NCBI RefSeq assembly: GCF_024323335.1
Contig: NC_066580.1
Coordinates: 88,707,391-88,771,390 of the forward strand
Source: Lathyrus oleraceus
Taxonomy: Eukaryota > Streptophyta > Magnoliopsida > Fabales > Fabaceae
Length of the DNA: 64,000 bases
Reading direction: 5' to 3'
Position 1 is the stretch's first letter; the number at the start of each line of letters is the position of its first letter. The notes beneath the pieces were generated by a model, which saw only the letters and a program-made list of their open reading frames with translations, had not been told where the DNA came from and ran no database searches. Made by a program: the position numbers and the translations under genes. Of the stretch, positions 1 through 10,414 are shown in pieces.

Positions 1-347
1 CAGGAAAAATAATTGTCTTCTCAAAACAGTTGATATACACCCGATTAACTTCTAACCAACACCATCCTCGAATCCAACCTCTCTTCGGGTTCAGGAAAAG
101 CACAACATTCTCAAAACAGGTTAACTAGCCAACACTGCACTCTTGCATGCGACAACATAATTTCCAAGCTCGATACAATTGGAACATCAAAGATAAGCAG
201 ACGCTTCTCCCCCATTTATTTCATTCCCAACATGCAATGGAGAATAAAACAAGCATCGATAGTGTTCTCACACAGCTGTCGCATACTAGGGAACAAACAT
301 AATTAAACAAACTGGCCGGACAGACCGACCTGCTATGATACCACTAA
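1..347 (-). other. 5' leader of a minus-strand LTR retrotransposon, cut by the window edge
   Basis: Read on the minus strand, this follows an LTR end (at 348) and a primer binding site resembling initiator-Met tRNA, so it should be the untranslated leader of an element whose coding part lies left of the window. I see no coding region. The PBS type differs from the Arg-type PBS of all the Ogre-like elements here, so this is another lineage (a chromovirus of Tekay type or a copia element are both possible). Lineage is inference. Confidence 0.5.
332..343 (-). other. Primer binding site, initiator-Met tRNA type
   Basis: The minus strand reads TGGTATCATAGC, 11 of 12 identical to the usual plant iMet PBS TGGTATCAGAGC. 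It lies 4 bases after an LTR end in ...GGGGTGTTACA. The common plant arrangement of an LTR ending in GTTACA followed by TGGTATCAGAGC supports the call. Confidence 0.65.
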
Positions 348-1900
348 TGTAACACCCCTTTTTATACCCCAAAATACTTAACATATAACCAGAATGAATA
401 AGCACGCATATAAGCAAAAGGGCGTCACATCGACGTTTTTAAAAACTAAAAGCTTTCAAAAACCAACATCATTCATTATCAATATACAATACACCTAGTC
501 ATTTAAAATAACACATTTCAAATATCATGAATATACAAGAATATGCGTTCGCAGCGGAAAATAATGTATACTCATGTATTTCATCAAATGATTCATGTCC
601 CATACCATGATCATCTCTCAATAATCTCCTCAAGATAAAATAAAACCATATCCAGAATATTTGGCACTATGGCCACTCAAACAGCAAATTGCAATTAAAC
701 ATGTTCATAAGTAATCACATAATACATATCCAAATAAGATATGAGTTCAATACTACTAAATCTACCCCGTGTTACATGACCAGAGCATTGACTCACTATG
801 TAGTCTCTAAACCAAAACACGGAAACTCTCTGGCTAAATCTCGAGTGAACTACCTTCCACTTACTTCAGCAATACTACTCTTGAATATCTGCACGATGCC
901 CATGTAAAGGCAACATTCAAACAGAAGAGTGAGAATTCAAATCATTATGAAGAAGTATAACAAAGCACAATGATTAAATTAACAGTTAAAGGAATTCATC
1001 ACACCTTGTATAACCATGTAAATAATACTAACCAATATTTATTTCACATGTTTCAAGCATACATCAAAACTCAAGAAGTATAATATTAAAATCCAATGCT
1101 ATATTCCCAAATATACGCATAACTATAATTATCACATAATCACATATTTCACCAAGTTATGTATCCAAACATCACCAACTCAATTACCATATCTCATACA
1201 CACATAACAATCACATCATTGCATATATTCAATTATCACATAACTCTAATGTGACTCAATGCAAGACATGTGACTCTATGCATGTGGTACCGCAATGTGA
1301 ACCCAACGTTTCACCGCTTTCCAATTCAATATCTAGAATCCAAGCCACGCTTCCGATCCAGACAAGATCAAAGCCACTACGTTTATTTCCAATTAAGGAT
1401 CAACGTCTGCTACACCTATTTCCATTTAAGGATCAACGTCTGCTACGCCTATTTCCATTTAAGGATCAACGTCTGCTACGTCTATTTCCACTCAAGGATC
1501 AACATCTTCTACGCCTATTTCCATCTAAGGATCAACATATGCTACGCCTATTTCCATTTAAGGATCAACGTCTGCTACGTCTATTTCCATTCAAGGATCA
1601 ACGTCTGCTACGTCTCTTTCCATTCAAGGATCAATGTCTGCTACGTCTATTTCCATTCAAGGATCAACGCCTATTACCATGTGAACCCACAGTTTCACCG
1701 CTTCCACCATAAAGCCGACTATGCCATGAATGAATGTACAGATGCCAACAATATATGCAATTAAGATCATCTCTACCATCTTAACATTCCACATATAACC
1801 ATAATTCAACTCTATGAATTATCCATCAAAGGGACGTATACATATTAATAACAAATATACTATTCACAAACATAGGCTAATTACCAAATACGAACACCTT
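348..1900 (-). repeat. LTR of the minus-strand iMet-primed element (right end unresolved)
   Basis: The LTR's 3' end is at 348 (plus strand TGTAACACCCC). The other end cannot be fixed by eye. It lies before the point, around 1.9-2.2 kb, where sequence begins to resemble the Ogre LTRs of elements B and D. The LTR is AT-rich and contains a 33-bp minisatellite. It probably truncates the 5' part of the element D LTR, since no Ogre LTR start is seen to its right. The right coordinate is approximate. Confidence 0.45.
1395..1680. repeat. 33-bp tandem repeat, about 9 copies
   Basis: The core AAGGATCAACGTCTGCTACG recurs every 33 bases with few substitutions, starting at 1395 and last starting at 1659. 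Because 33 is a multiple of three, two frames stay open across it and give spurious repetitive proteins. It lies within the LTR of the minus-strand element. Confidence 0.9.
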
Positions 1901-2284
1901 AGATTCTATTTCAAAATGGTTACAGCATTTAGAGTTCTCAATTCTCTTTTCAAGCTTAAATTTCAACGTCCCTGGTTGATATTTAGCTTTTAATTCCTTA
2001 GCATTTCTTCATTGTTACTTCAAGATCAAGTTGCAATCAAGAGTTGGATTGGATTTTGCTCACAAAAGCTGCACTACAAAGGTTTAATCCTCAACTGTTT
2101 TGATTCGAATCTCTCAGATTATTGTGCATTGCTTGGTTTGGTTGGCATTTTTGAAGTACTCATGTGAGAGGCAATTGATTTGTGGTTTTAATTTTGAGAA
2201 TTGGTTGACTTCAGATTGAACACCTCATTTTTCAACCTCAGATTTCTTCCTCCATAAAAATCTTGAGAGGAAACTAAGGTCACA

Positions 2285-2304
2285 GGGGTGATGTACATCA
2301 CCCC
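2285..2304 (+). other. 20-bp perfect palindrome in element D LTR
   Basis: GGGGTGATGTACATCACCCC is self-complementary over all 20 bases. Element B has GGGATGATGTACATCATCCC at the same place (8413-8432), one substitution on each arm that keeps the pairing. It lies in the transcribed leader part of the LTR and could form a hairpin or an RNA dimer contact. Confidence 0.8.
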
Positions 2305-2391
2305 AGCTTTCGAATGGTATATGGATCACATGCTATGGTTGAGGTTGTAAAACCTGCAACTGGTGGCCGGATTATGGCTTCTCACCGGAGA

Positions 2392-2413
2392 AGACGGTGG
2401 TTTCCACCACCGT
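2392..2413 (+). other. Hairpin GACGGTGG / CCACCGTC in element D LTR
   Basis: Two 8-base arms, GACGGTGG and CCACCGTC, flank six bases. The left arm is part of GAAGACGGTGG, which recurs in the LTRs of elements B and C at a comparable position. Confidence 0.6.
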
Positions 2414-4845
2414 CCCCACGCGTCCAAACCCTGGCCCTTGGATGAGTGTTTCCAGATCTAATCCTAACCATATGTTGTTATGACTTTATTTAATTCATGA
2501 TGCCACGCTGTTGACCAAGGTGTACCATGCGCGCGCGTTTCCTAGCCATGTGATCAGCCACGTCAATTAATGAAATGAGATCTGACACCTATGGATTTTT
2601 CCAATTTCTAAATTTCCATTTTATTTTCTTTTATTCCAATTATTTTTAAAAATTCATAATTTCTTTATTTGAAATCACAAAAATATGGGACTTATCCAAG
2701 TTGATTTGAATTGGATTTGAAGTTTGACCTTTATTTGTTCATTTTATTTCATGTATTATACCAAATATATGTTTGACCTTTTTTGACTTCTAATCTTCAT
2801 TTCACTTCTGTTTACCATTGATTTATGTTGATTCCATTCATGTTTGATCAATGTGTTTTGGTTATGTCATTTAACTTTTCATTTTTGTACATTCCATTTT
2901 CATCTTCATCTTTTTCTTTTTCTTTTGACCAATGAGTTAATGATTTGTGGTTAGCCTTGACATATGAGAGGCTTAACCTTCTTTGATCCAAATCAAATTC
3001 ATCTTGATCAAAGATCAAGTGAATTGCTTTGTGTCCAAGATAGGTTGCTTCTTGGTCAAGCAAAAAACCTAAACTCCATACAAGGTCATTCTTCTTTGCT
3101 TTTGGCATGACAAGTTATAGGAGCTTGGGTTACTAGTCATGATCTCTAACTTGTGTTTATTTGTCTATAGTTTTATTGACCGGCCTCAGATAGGTGTGAC
3201 TACTACATTAGTCCACTTACGATTACTTAACATAGCGCTAAATTGCCTTATGACACACTAACACTAGCTACTAATGACTAACTTTTAATTCAAGCATTTA
3301 ATTCTTTCAATTTACTTTAATGCAATTTAATTTCTTGCTCATTTATCCATATTGTCTTTTTCCCTTTGCTCACTTGAGCTCATGTTTATGTTTATGCCAT
3401 TTGCCTTTTGCTCACTTGAGCATATTATTGTGTATATATTATTGCCTTGTGTTGGTGTTGTTTTTTGTTTGTGTGAACCAATGCAAAAGGAGAAAGGACT
3501 TAGAATTAGGACCTTACCTATGCTAAATGGAGTTTCAAGAGAAACTAGGCCTCATGCCTTTAGAATGCTAAATATATTGAAGAGCAACTAGGCCTCATGC
3601 CTTTGGAATGCTTAATCTTGAAAGTTGAATTGAAAGGACTCCTAATCTAAACCCTCTCTTTGTCCATTCTTTCTAGTGCATTGTGGAACTTTTTGATTTG
3701 TTTATTCTTGTGTGATAGGGATCAAACTTGAGCTATTTAGAAATACCATTGTTATGAGCATCTAAGTTGATAGAGACAAGTCCACATTGGAGGATCCTAG
3801 GAGCTTGATTGAATATTTGCTTGATTGCTTGAGTTAATTGCTTATTGCTTGCTAAGTCCAAAGGAAAGCAGCAACTTGGATCATCTTTATGATCTCAAGA
3901 AGAGAACTCCAAGTGGTTTTATTTCTCTTCCCTTATCCTTGTATGTCTAGGACCTAGCCCTTCTCTTCTTCCCTCCCCTTTAACCCAAGCCAAACTTATT
4001 TTGTGCAAACATTAACATTGCTTTCAAAATTAGAAACCAAGGCACTATGCCTTTGATTTTTCAAACTCTTTTCATAACACTTATTTTTAATTGAACCTTA
4101 AATCAACTTTGACTTCCTTTTGTGAACGCTTATAATTGGTAAATCCAACTCACTTCAAATTCTTTTGTGGTTCCAATGACCATCTTTGCCAAAGCTTTTC
4201 ATAAACATTAGTTATTAGGTTCGAATTATCATAGTGGTTGATATAAACCTCACCTTATCCTTAGTGATTGGACTATAAGTCTTCCATGCTTATTATAGGG
4301 TGGATCCCTCACTAGTATGTTGAATCTCTCCTCACATGGTGGATTGTGGTTTAGGTTGAGTTTTCTCCCTTTGATAACGAAAGACCTTAAGGCTTTTGTC
4401 AAATCAATTCACCAACTTATTTTGAGATTTTTACCTCGAACTACGAGGTTTTGATCCTACCTTTGTGATGGTACGTAGGCAATGTGTTTACCCATTCAAA
4501 CACAAAATTGTAAATAACTTGTACATTCTTTTCTCATCTCCCCAATCATGTTTGCACAAATATTTTTCAAAAATACCAACCTACCATACAACACTTGTAA
4601 AAAGGGCTCCTTTAGAGTACTAAGGATGTTTTGGGTGCTTAAAACCTTCCCATTGCATTACCAACCCCCTTACCTAGATCTTTGACATTTTTATTAGTTT
4701 TTTATTTGATAAAACTTCTCAGTTTTTGTTCGCTTTCTTTCCTTTCCTTTGGATAAATAGAAGTGCGATGGTGACTCGAATTGTATGATTTACTTTTGAT
4801 TTAGTCAATAAATTTAAAGGTAACGAATACCCCGCTACAGAAAAG

Positions 4846-4863
4846 TGGCGACTCTACTGGGGA
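4846..4863 (+). other. Primer binding site of element D (tRNA-Arg type)
   Basis: TGGCGACTCTACTGGGGA lies 6 bases (GAAAAG) after the LTR end. It differs at one base from the PBS of elements A, B and C. The Arg-type PBS is characteristic of Ogre elements. The GAAAAG spacer is shared with element B, while A and C have a 2-base spacer GC. Confidence 0.88.
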
Positions 4864-5768
4864 TCTTTCTCTTCCTAGTGGGTTTAGCCTACTTTTTACT
4901 TTTGTTGTATTGTTTGTTTATATTCTTTGTGACATATTTTTGTGCAAATTTGGGATGACTGTATTGTTCGTAATGTAGGAATTGCTTGATATATATCAAT
5001 TGCTTGTGTGCTTGGTGGTCTCTTGTGAGATGAGTTCTACACCCGAACTCGAGTGCACTTATGATAGGAGAATGGCATATTCTGGTTGGCTTGCATGGAG
5101 ATATTCCTTAGCAAGTTGACTTGCAAGCCCATTCACTTGGTGGAGGTTATGTTGGGATCAATAATGTCACACGAGTAGTCGTGGTTAGGCATTACTATGT
5201 CCAATATATGCCTTAGAAGCCAAGAAACTTAGATTACCTAGCCCATCTTGGCCTATTTTAGGATGTAGTACGAAGGTCGTTCATGTGTAAGATTTGATAC
5301 GATTGTTACGCGATACTACACTCATAAGAGTCTCTCTTGAGAATATTTTTGGAATACGAGTAGTCGTTTATCCGATAATATTCAAAAGATGGGATGATGA
5401 CTATGGGAACCTCTGGTAGAACAGGATTGTTAGGTTTAACCATACTACACTCCCTTTGGGTGGTTCTTAACCGAGACTCCATGCTCGTGACTTGCAACAA
5501 ACCCTTTGATTCGCGGTTGACCCGTTCTCGTATATCCTTAATATCAATGGAACTTGGGTGTTGATAAGGTGTAAACCATAATCCACCAAAATCGATGATT
5601 GATATTAAGGATGACTTGATCCATCCCGTGACCTTTGTGTGGTGTGATTTGCTTGATCCTTGAGTGTGATTGTTACATCCATGCATTCATGCATTCATAC
5701 ACATCCATATCATCAATAATGAGAAAGTTTTCAAGGAACTTAAGAGGTCTATTTGCAAATTTTCAGAC
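4864..5768 (+). other. 5' leader of element D
   Basis: This non-coding leader lies between the PBS and the ORF1 start codon. It aligns along most of its length with the leader of element B on the opposite strand. No conserved reading frame is apparent. It contains the 15-bp-stem hairpin listed separately and a short run of CATTCATG repeats near 5685. Confidence 0.75.
5534..5612 (+). other. Conserved leader hairpin, 15-bp stem (element D)
   Basis: ATCCTTAATATCAAT (5534-5548) is the exact reverse complement of ATTGATATTAAGGAT (5598-5612), with a 49-base loop. Element B has the same arms and the same loop length (38589-38667), although the flanks differ. Its place between PBS and ORF1 would suit a packaging, dimerisation or translation element. 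The function is inference. Confidence 0.75.
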
Positions 5769-5776
5769 ATGGATAA
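5769..5776 (+). pseudogene. ORF1 of element D, first codons, split by element B
   Basis: The start ATG at 5769-5771 and the next five bases belong to the Ogre-type ORF1 that resumes at 44228. Element B inserted here and duplicated GATAA (5772-5776 and 44228-44232). Ignoring B and one GATAA copy, the frame stays open across the site, and the upstream bases match those before the ORF1 ATG of element B. Confidence 0.85.
5772..5776. repeat. Target site duplication of element B, left copy (GATAA)
   Basis: GATAA directly precedes the TGTAGCGGGG terminus of element B and recurs at 44228-44232 directly after the other terminus. Five-base duplications are normal for Ty3/gypsy integrases. Confidence 0.92.
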
Positions 5777-8177
5777 TGTAGCGGGGTATTCGTTACCATT
5801 AGAGATATTGACTAAATCCAAGGTAAACCATACAAGTCGAGTCACCACCGCACTTCTATTTATCCAAAGGAATGGTTAGAAAGCGAACAAAAACCTAATA
5901 GTTTTAACAAAACTAGTAAAAGAAACAGAGATCTGGGTAAGGGGGTTGGTTATGCAATGGGAAGGTGTTAGGCACCCAAAGCATCCTAGGTACTCCTAGG
6001 GAGCCCTTTTCACACTTGTGAAGGTTGTTGTCTTGTGAAAAATTTGTTTGTGCAAACATGATTGAAGAGATGAGAAAAGAATATACAACTTATTTACAAT
6101 TTGTGTTTGGATGGATAAACCCATTGCCTACGTACCATCTTATAAAAACATTAGGATCAAAACCTCGTAGTTCGGGGTAAAAATTTCAAAATGAGTTGGT
6201 GAATTGATTGGTCCAAAAGCCTTAAGGTCTTTTGTTATCAAAGGGAGAAAACTCAATCAAACCACAAATCCACCATGTGAGGATAACTTCAACATGCTAG
6301 TGAGGGGTTAACCCTATAATAAGCATGGAAGACTCATTGTCCATCACTAAGGATATAGGTGAGTATTACATCTACCACAAGGATAACTCAAACCTAATAG
6401 CTAAAGGTTATGTAAAATTTGATTAAGAAAGTGGCCATTGGAACCACAAAAAATACATTTGAATAGGTTATATTTACCAATTGGAAGTATATACAAAAAG
6501 TGGTCAAAGTTGACTTAAAGATTCAATTCAAAATAAGTGTTATGAAAAGAAAGTTTGAAAATCAAAAGCATAAGGCTTAGGTTTCTAATGTTTGAAAACA
6601 ATAGTTAAATGTTTGCACAAAAAGAGTTTTGGCTTGGGTTAGAGTGGAGATGAAGAAGAAGGGCTAAGTCCTAAGGAAACAAAAAGATGAGGGATAGAAA
6701 TGAAACCACACTAGGAGTTCCTCTCTTGAGATCATATTGATGATCCAAGTAGCTCCCATCCTTTGGAATAAGCAAGCACAAAGCCTAAGCAACCAAACAA
6801 GTCTCATAAGAGATCCTCAATGTACCTTTTATCTTCCACTTAGATGAACATGGTAATGATCCTCCAATTAAGCTCAAATGGGAACTCCTAGCACACAAGC
6901 ACACACATCAAAAGTTACATGAAGTAAAACAAGAATGGACAAGAGTGAGTTTAGAGATTTGGTCCTTCTAATCCATCTTCACCAATAAGATCCATTTACT
7001 CCAATCTTTGCATAAGGAAAGGTCCTAGAATCTAAGTCCAATTCTCCATTTCTTTGCATAGGGGAAGTCCTAGAAACTAAGTCCATTTCTTTGCATTTGG
7101 TTCACAACAAACAAAACAAAACACAAGCAAAATAATATATACACAATTATATGCTCAAGTGAGCAAAAGGCAAATGGCATTAACATAAACATGTGCTCAA
7201 GTGAGCAAAGAGAAAAAACAAATGAATAATATGTGCAAGAATAGTAAATTGCATAAAAGTAAATTGCATAAAGTAAAGGTTAATTGTTAATGGTTAGTGT
7301 TTGTAGTTAGTGTGCCATAAGGCAAATTTAGCGCTATGTTAAGCAATCGTAATTGGACTTATGCAGAAGTCACAACAATCTGAGGCCGGTCAATAATAAT
7401 GTAGGCAACAAACACAAGTTAGGAGTCTTGATTAGTGAACCAAGTCCCAAAAACTTGTCATGCCAAAAAGAAGAAGAGAATTGATCTTGTATTGGTTTAA
7501 GCCTTTTGCATGATTTAAAAGATAACCTATCCTTAATGCAAAGCCATCCACTTGATCAATTGATCAAGATGAATTAGATTTGAGTCAAGGAAGGTTAAAT
7601 CCCTCTAATCAATGCTAACTTATCAACCTTCAACTCATTGATCAAAAAGAAAAAGAAGAAGTAGAAGAAGAAAAAGAAAAATGGAGAATGGAAATGGCAA
7701 AAATTAAAGTGCATTAAATGAAATACCATATACCAGTCCTCCTATGTTGACCAATGACATTGAAAGTCAAGGTCAAACAATCAAAAACAGAAGTGAGATG
7801 AAGATTGGATGTCAAGAAATGAATAAACTATTTTTGGCATTTTTTAATATTTAAAAATAAACTTGAATTAAAATAAAATGGAAAGGTCAAACTTCAAAAT
7901 CACTTCAAATCAACCTAGAAAGATCCAAGTGATTTATCCTAAGTTCAACAAGGTCAAACAAGGTTTGACAAAAAATTTCAGCATTTTTAAAAGTCACAGA
8001 CTATTTTTTACCAATTAAAAATGAATAAAAAATAACCTAATTGAACTAAAATCTCAAATAAATCTTGAATCAATTCAAAAATTGATGAGAATATTTTTCA
8101 TAGATCCATCATCATTCAAAAAAGGAGGAGCGTTGGATCTGAGCTCATTAATTGAGCTGGCAGATCACACGCTCCTA

Positions 8178-8189
8178 AGGCGCGCGCCT
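8178..8189. promoter_or_regulatory. CGCG-rich palindrome in element B 3' LTR
   Basis: AGGCGCGCGCCT is a 12-base palindrome inside AT-rich LTR sequence, repeated at 42009-42020 in the 5' LTR. It is followed by GCACGCGCATG. CGCG cores are known binding sites of plant CAMTA factors. Actual use is not shown. Confidence 0.5.
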
Positions 8190-8412
8190 ATGGTGGTCTC
8201 TGGTTAATGCACGCGCATGGGAAAAAATTAAAAGTCATAACAATGAATGATCCTCATTGAATCTGGAAAATGAATCAAGCGGTCCAGATTTAAACTGGAC
8301 ATGATGAAGCCACCGGAGCCACCGTCTTCTCCAGTGAGCTTCCAGATTCCGGCCAAAATGCAGAACTTCAAAACTTAACCAAATCAAGCGATCTATACAT
8401 CAATAGAAAGTT

Positions 8413-8432
8413 GGGATGATGTACATCATCCC
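8413..8432 (-). other. 20-bp perfect palindrome in element B 3' LTR
   Basis: GGGATGATGTACATCATCCC is fully self-complementary. Element D has the paired variant at 2285-2304. The element B 5' LTR copy (from 42244) is degraded (GGGATGATGTATATCACCC). Confidence 0.8.
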
Positions 8433-8871
8433 TGTATCATCCTTTTTCATTCTAGATCTCTAGGTTTTGAGAAATCAGAAGTTGAAAATCTGGTGTTCAT
8501 CATGAACTCAATGAATTGCAAAAATTAAAAGTATAAACATGATGCCTCTATTGAGAGGACTTCAGCCAACACAAAACCACAACCAATAGGTCAAAGGATT
8601 AGGAGAATCGAAGAAAATACCAGTTGGAGTTCAAGTTTGAGTTCTGGTGATTTGAGATTGAAACCTTGCTTGCTTTATCAAAACAGAAGTTCATTGAAGT
8701 GTATGGTGGAGGTCTAGAAGCATTAGATCTATGAATACAACCAGATGTAGTTGAATTCGAAATCTGAAAATTTTAAGAGAAATGAAACTTGCTTCTTTAG
8801 TGATGGTTAGGGAATGAATTATGCAGCATTTCAGGTTAAAAATTGGATGTGAAATGGAGGGAATGAAGCTT

Positions 8872-8881
8872 CTATTTATAG
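8872..8881 (-). promoter_or_regulatory. TATA box of element B 3' LTR
   Basis: The minus strand reads CTATAAATAG, the best TATA match in the LTR. It is kept in the 5' LTR at 42702-42711. Transcription would start some 30 bases downstream. Confidence 0.65.
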
Positions 8882-10398
8882 ATGAATTGACAAGGGAAGT
8901 GTGAAGGAAATCCGTGTGCATGGCATGTGAAGCTTCATTGCATGGTCTTGCATGACCATGCACAAGGCCCAAAAACAATGCCAAATGAATTCTGAGCAAT
9001 GACCAAAGGGAATTGGACGTGTGAAATGCAAGGCAAGTGCTCATGTAGCGAGATTTCAAGTGAATTCTCCAATTGTACCTAATCATTCACCTCTTCGAAA
9101 ATACCATTTAGAAAATCCAAGCATATGCATATGGTTAATGGTTGGAAAGGTATTGATGTAAGGAACAATTGTTATGTTGGTCAAAAATCCATTTGGAATG
9201 TGGAAATTTATGAAATTTGAGTTTAAAGTGTGATATGCAAAACATGTCAAGGCAGGGTTTCTAAAATTGGCTAACTTTCAAGCCCTTCTGTTTTGATGAT
9301 GCAAGCTTCAAATGAAAAAACCTTCAACATCAAAGTTATATATCTTTTCAAGACAATCAAAATGGACTTAAATTTGGCATCATTTGGATTTTTGATGAAA
9401 GAGTTGTGGGCACTTGAAGTTGGACTTTTTTGATTTTTAATGCATTTGGCCTAAAAGGACCTATAATGTCTTGCATTATCACATGTATTTCCTTTGAGAT
9501 TTTGAAATTTTGTTCAACAGAAAATTTGAAGTAGACATCTGAAGCTTTAGAATTCATTTGATCCCACCTCGAAATCATAAAAACTGAATGAGTTATGTCC
9601 AAGGGAAGTTGACCCAAAATTAGGGTTTCAATCAAAATGACCTATAATGTATTGGAATGGATGATGGTCTTCCAAGCTTCAAATAGAATTTTTATGAACA
9701 TAAAAGTTGTTCATATTTTCCTTGAGAAGATTGTTTCTTTTGGAACCATCGCCATTTGACGAACACATAAAAATTTAGGTCTCAGTGCATTTCAAAATAG
9801 TCAGATGAATTGACTGATCAATTTCTCAAGTTCACAACTCATATCTTGATGAATTGATGATTGAGGACACTCAAATAAGTCCAAATATGCATGAAATGAA
9901 GAGTTAAATAACTTCCCTTGATTGTATTTGATCATGGGCTGAGGTTGCTTCATGAGCAATGCATTGTGGTGCACAAATGAATTAGGGTTTCTCTGGGGAA
10001 CAAACCTTAAATCCTTTGACTTGCTTTGATAAAAAATGATGAATTGAGGTACTAGGGAAGAATATTTGATGTATGAGAGCTTTGGGGACCATTACCATGG
10101 TTGCTTTCATCTCCTTCTTGGCATGTCTTTGTACCAATGACCTCCTAGAAGCTTTGGACTTTGTGATTGCTCAAGCTACAAACAAAAGATGTTAGTGACA
10201 TATTTTTGTGCTTTTGGTTAGTGCACAAAATGAGAAAAGCAATGATATACAATTCAAGCATACTTGGTGATCTCAAACCACTCACAAGGAGTCCCACCCT
10301 AAGGGAAATGGGACCAAGATACTCAATAATCCTTGAGGCTATGCCATGCAATGTTATGATGCCATGAGGGATCTTAGGGACAAAATTAGGGTCTTACA

Positions 10399-10414
10399 GA
10401 TGCCCCTATTTAAG
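10399..10414 (-). other. Polypurine tract of element B
   Basis: The minus strand reads TTAAATAGGGGCATC directly before the 3' LTR start TGTAAGACCC. The core ATAGGGGCA is shared with the PPT of element A. This tract primes plus-strand DNA synthesis. Confidence 0.8.

Larger units (their letters stand above)
1900..4839 (+). repeat. 5' LTR of element D (left part missing or unresolved)
   Basis: The LTR ends at 4839 in CCCCGCTACA, followed by a 6-base spacer and an Arg-type PBS. From roughly 2.0 kb on it aligns, with divergence, to the reverse complement of the element B LTRs. Shared landmarks are a GTAC-centred palindrome (2285-2304), a GAAGACGGTGG motif near 2390, a CGCG run near 2528 and the terminal block GGTAACGAATACCCCGCTACA minus its last base. 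No start of the B type (TGTAAGACCC) is visible, so the left end is probably lost to the neighbouring insertion. Confidence 0.65.
5777..10398 (-). repeat. 3' LTR of element B (4,622 bp)
   Basis: On the minus strand it runs from TGTAAGACCC (10398) to CCCCGCTACA (5777). It is nearly identical to the 5' LTR at 39348-44227 but lacks about 258 bases present there (41694-41951); the break lies in an A-rich stretch near 8117. It holds a TATA-like box at 8872-8881, a 20-bp palindrome at 8413-8432 and an AGGCGCGCGCCT palindrome at 8178-8189. Short open frames inside it look like chance. Confidence 0.93.

Noticed and set aside
1251..1764. Two overlapping open frames encoding repetitive KDQRLLRLFPF-like proteins
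   Set aside because: They are a by-product of a 33-bp (multiple of three) tandem repeat; two frames are open at once and no start context or homology supports a protein.
348..4839. A single 4.5-kb plus-strand LTR of element D starting at TGTAACACCCC (348)
   Set aside because: The bases left of 348 are the reverse complement of an iMet-type PBS, so 348 is the end of a minus-strand LTR; the element D LTR must start further right or be truncated.
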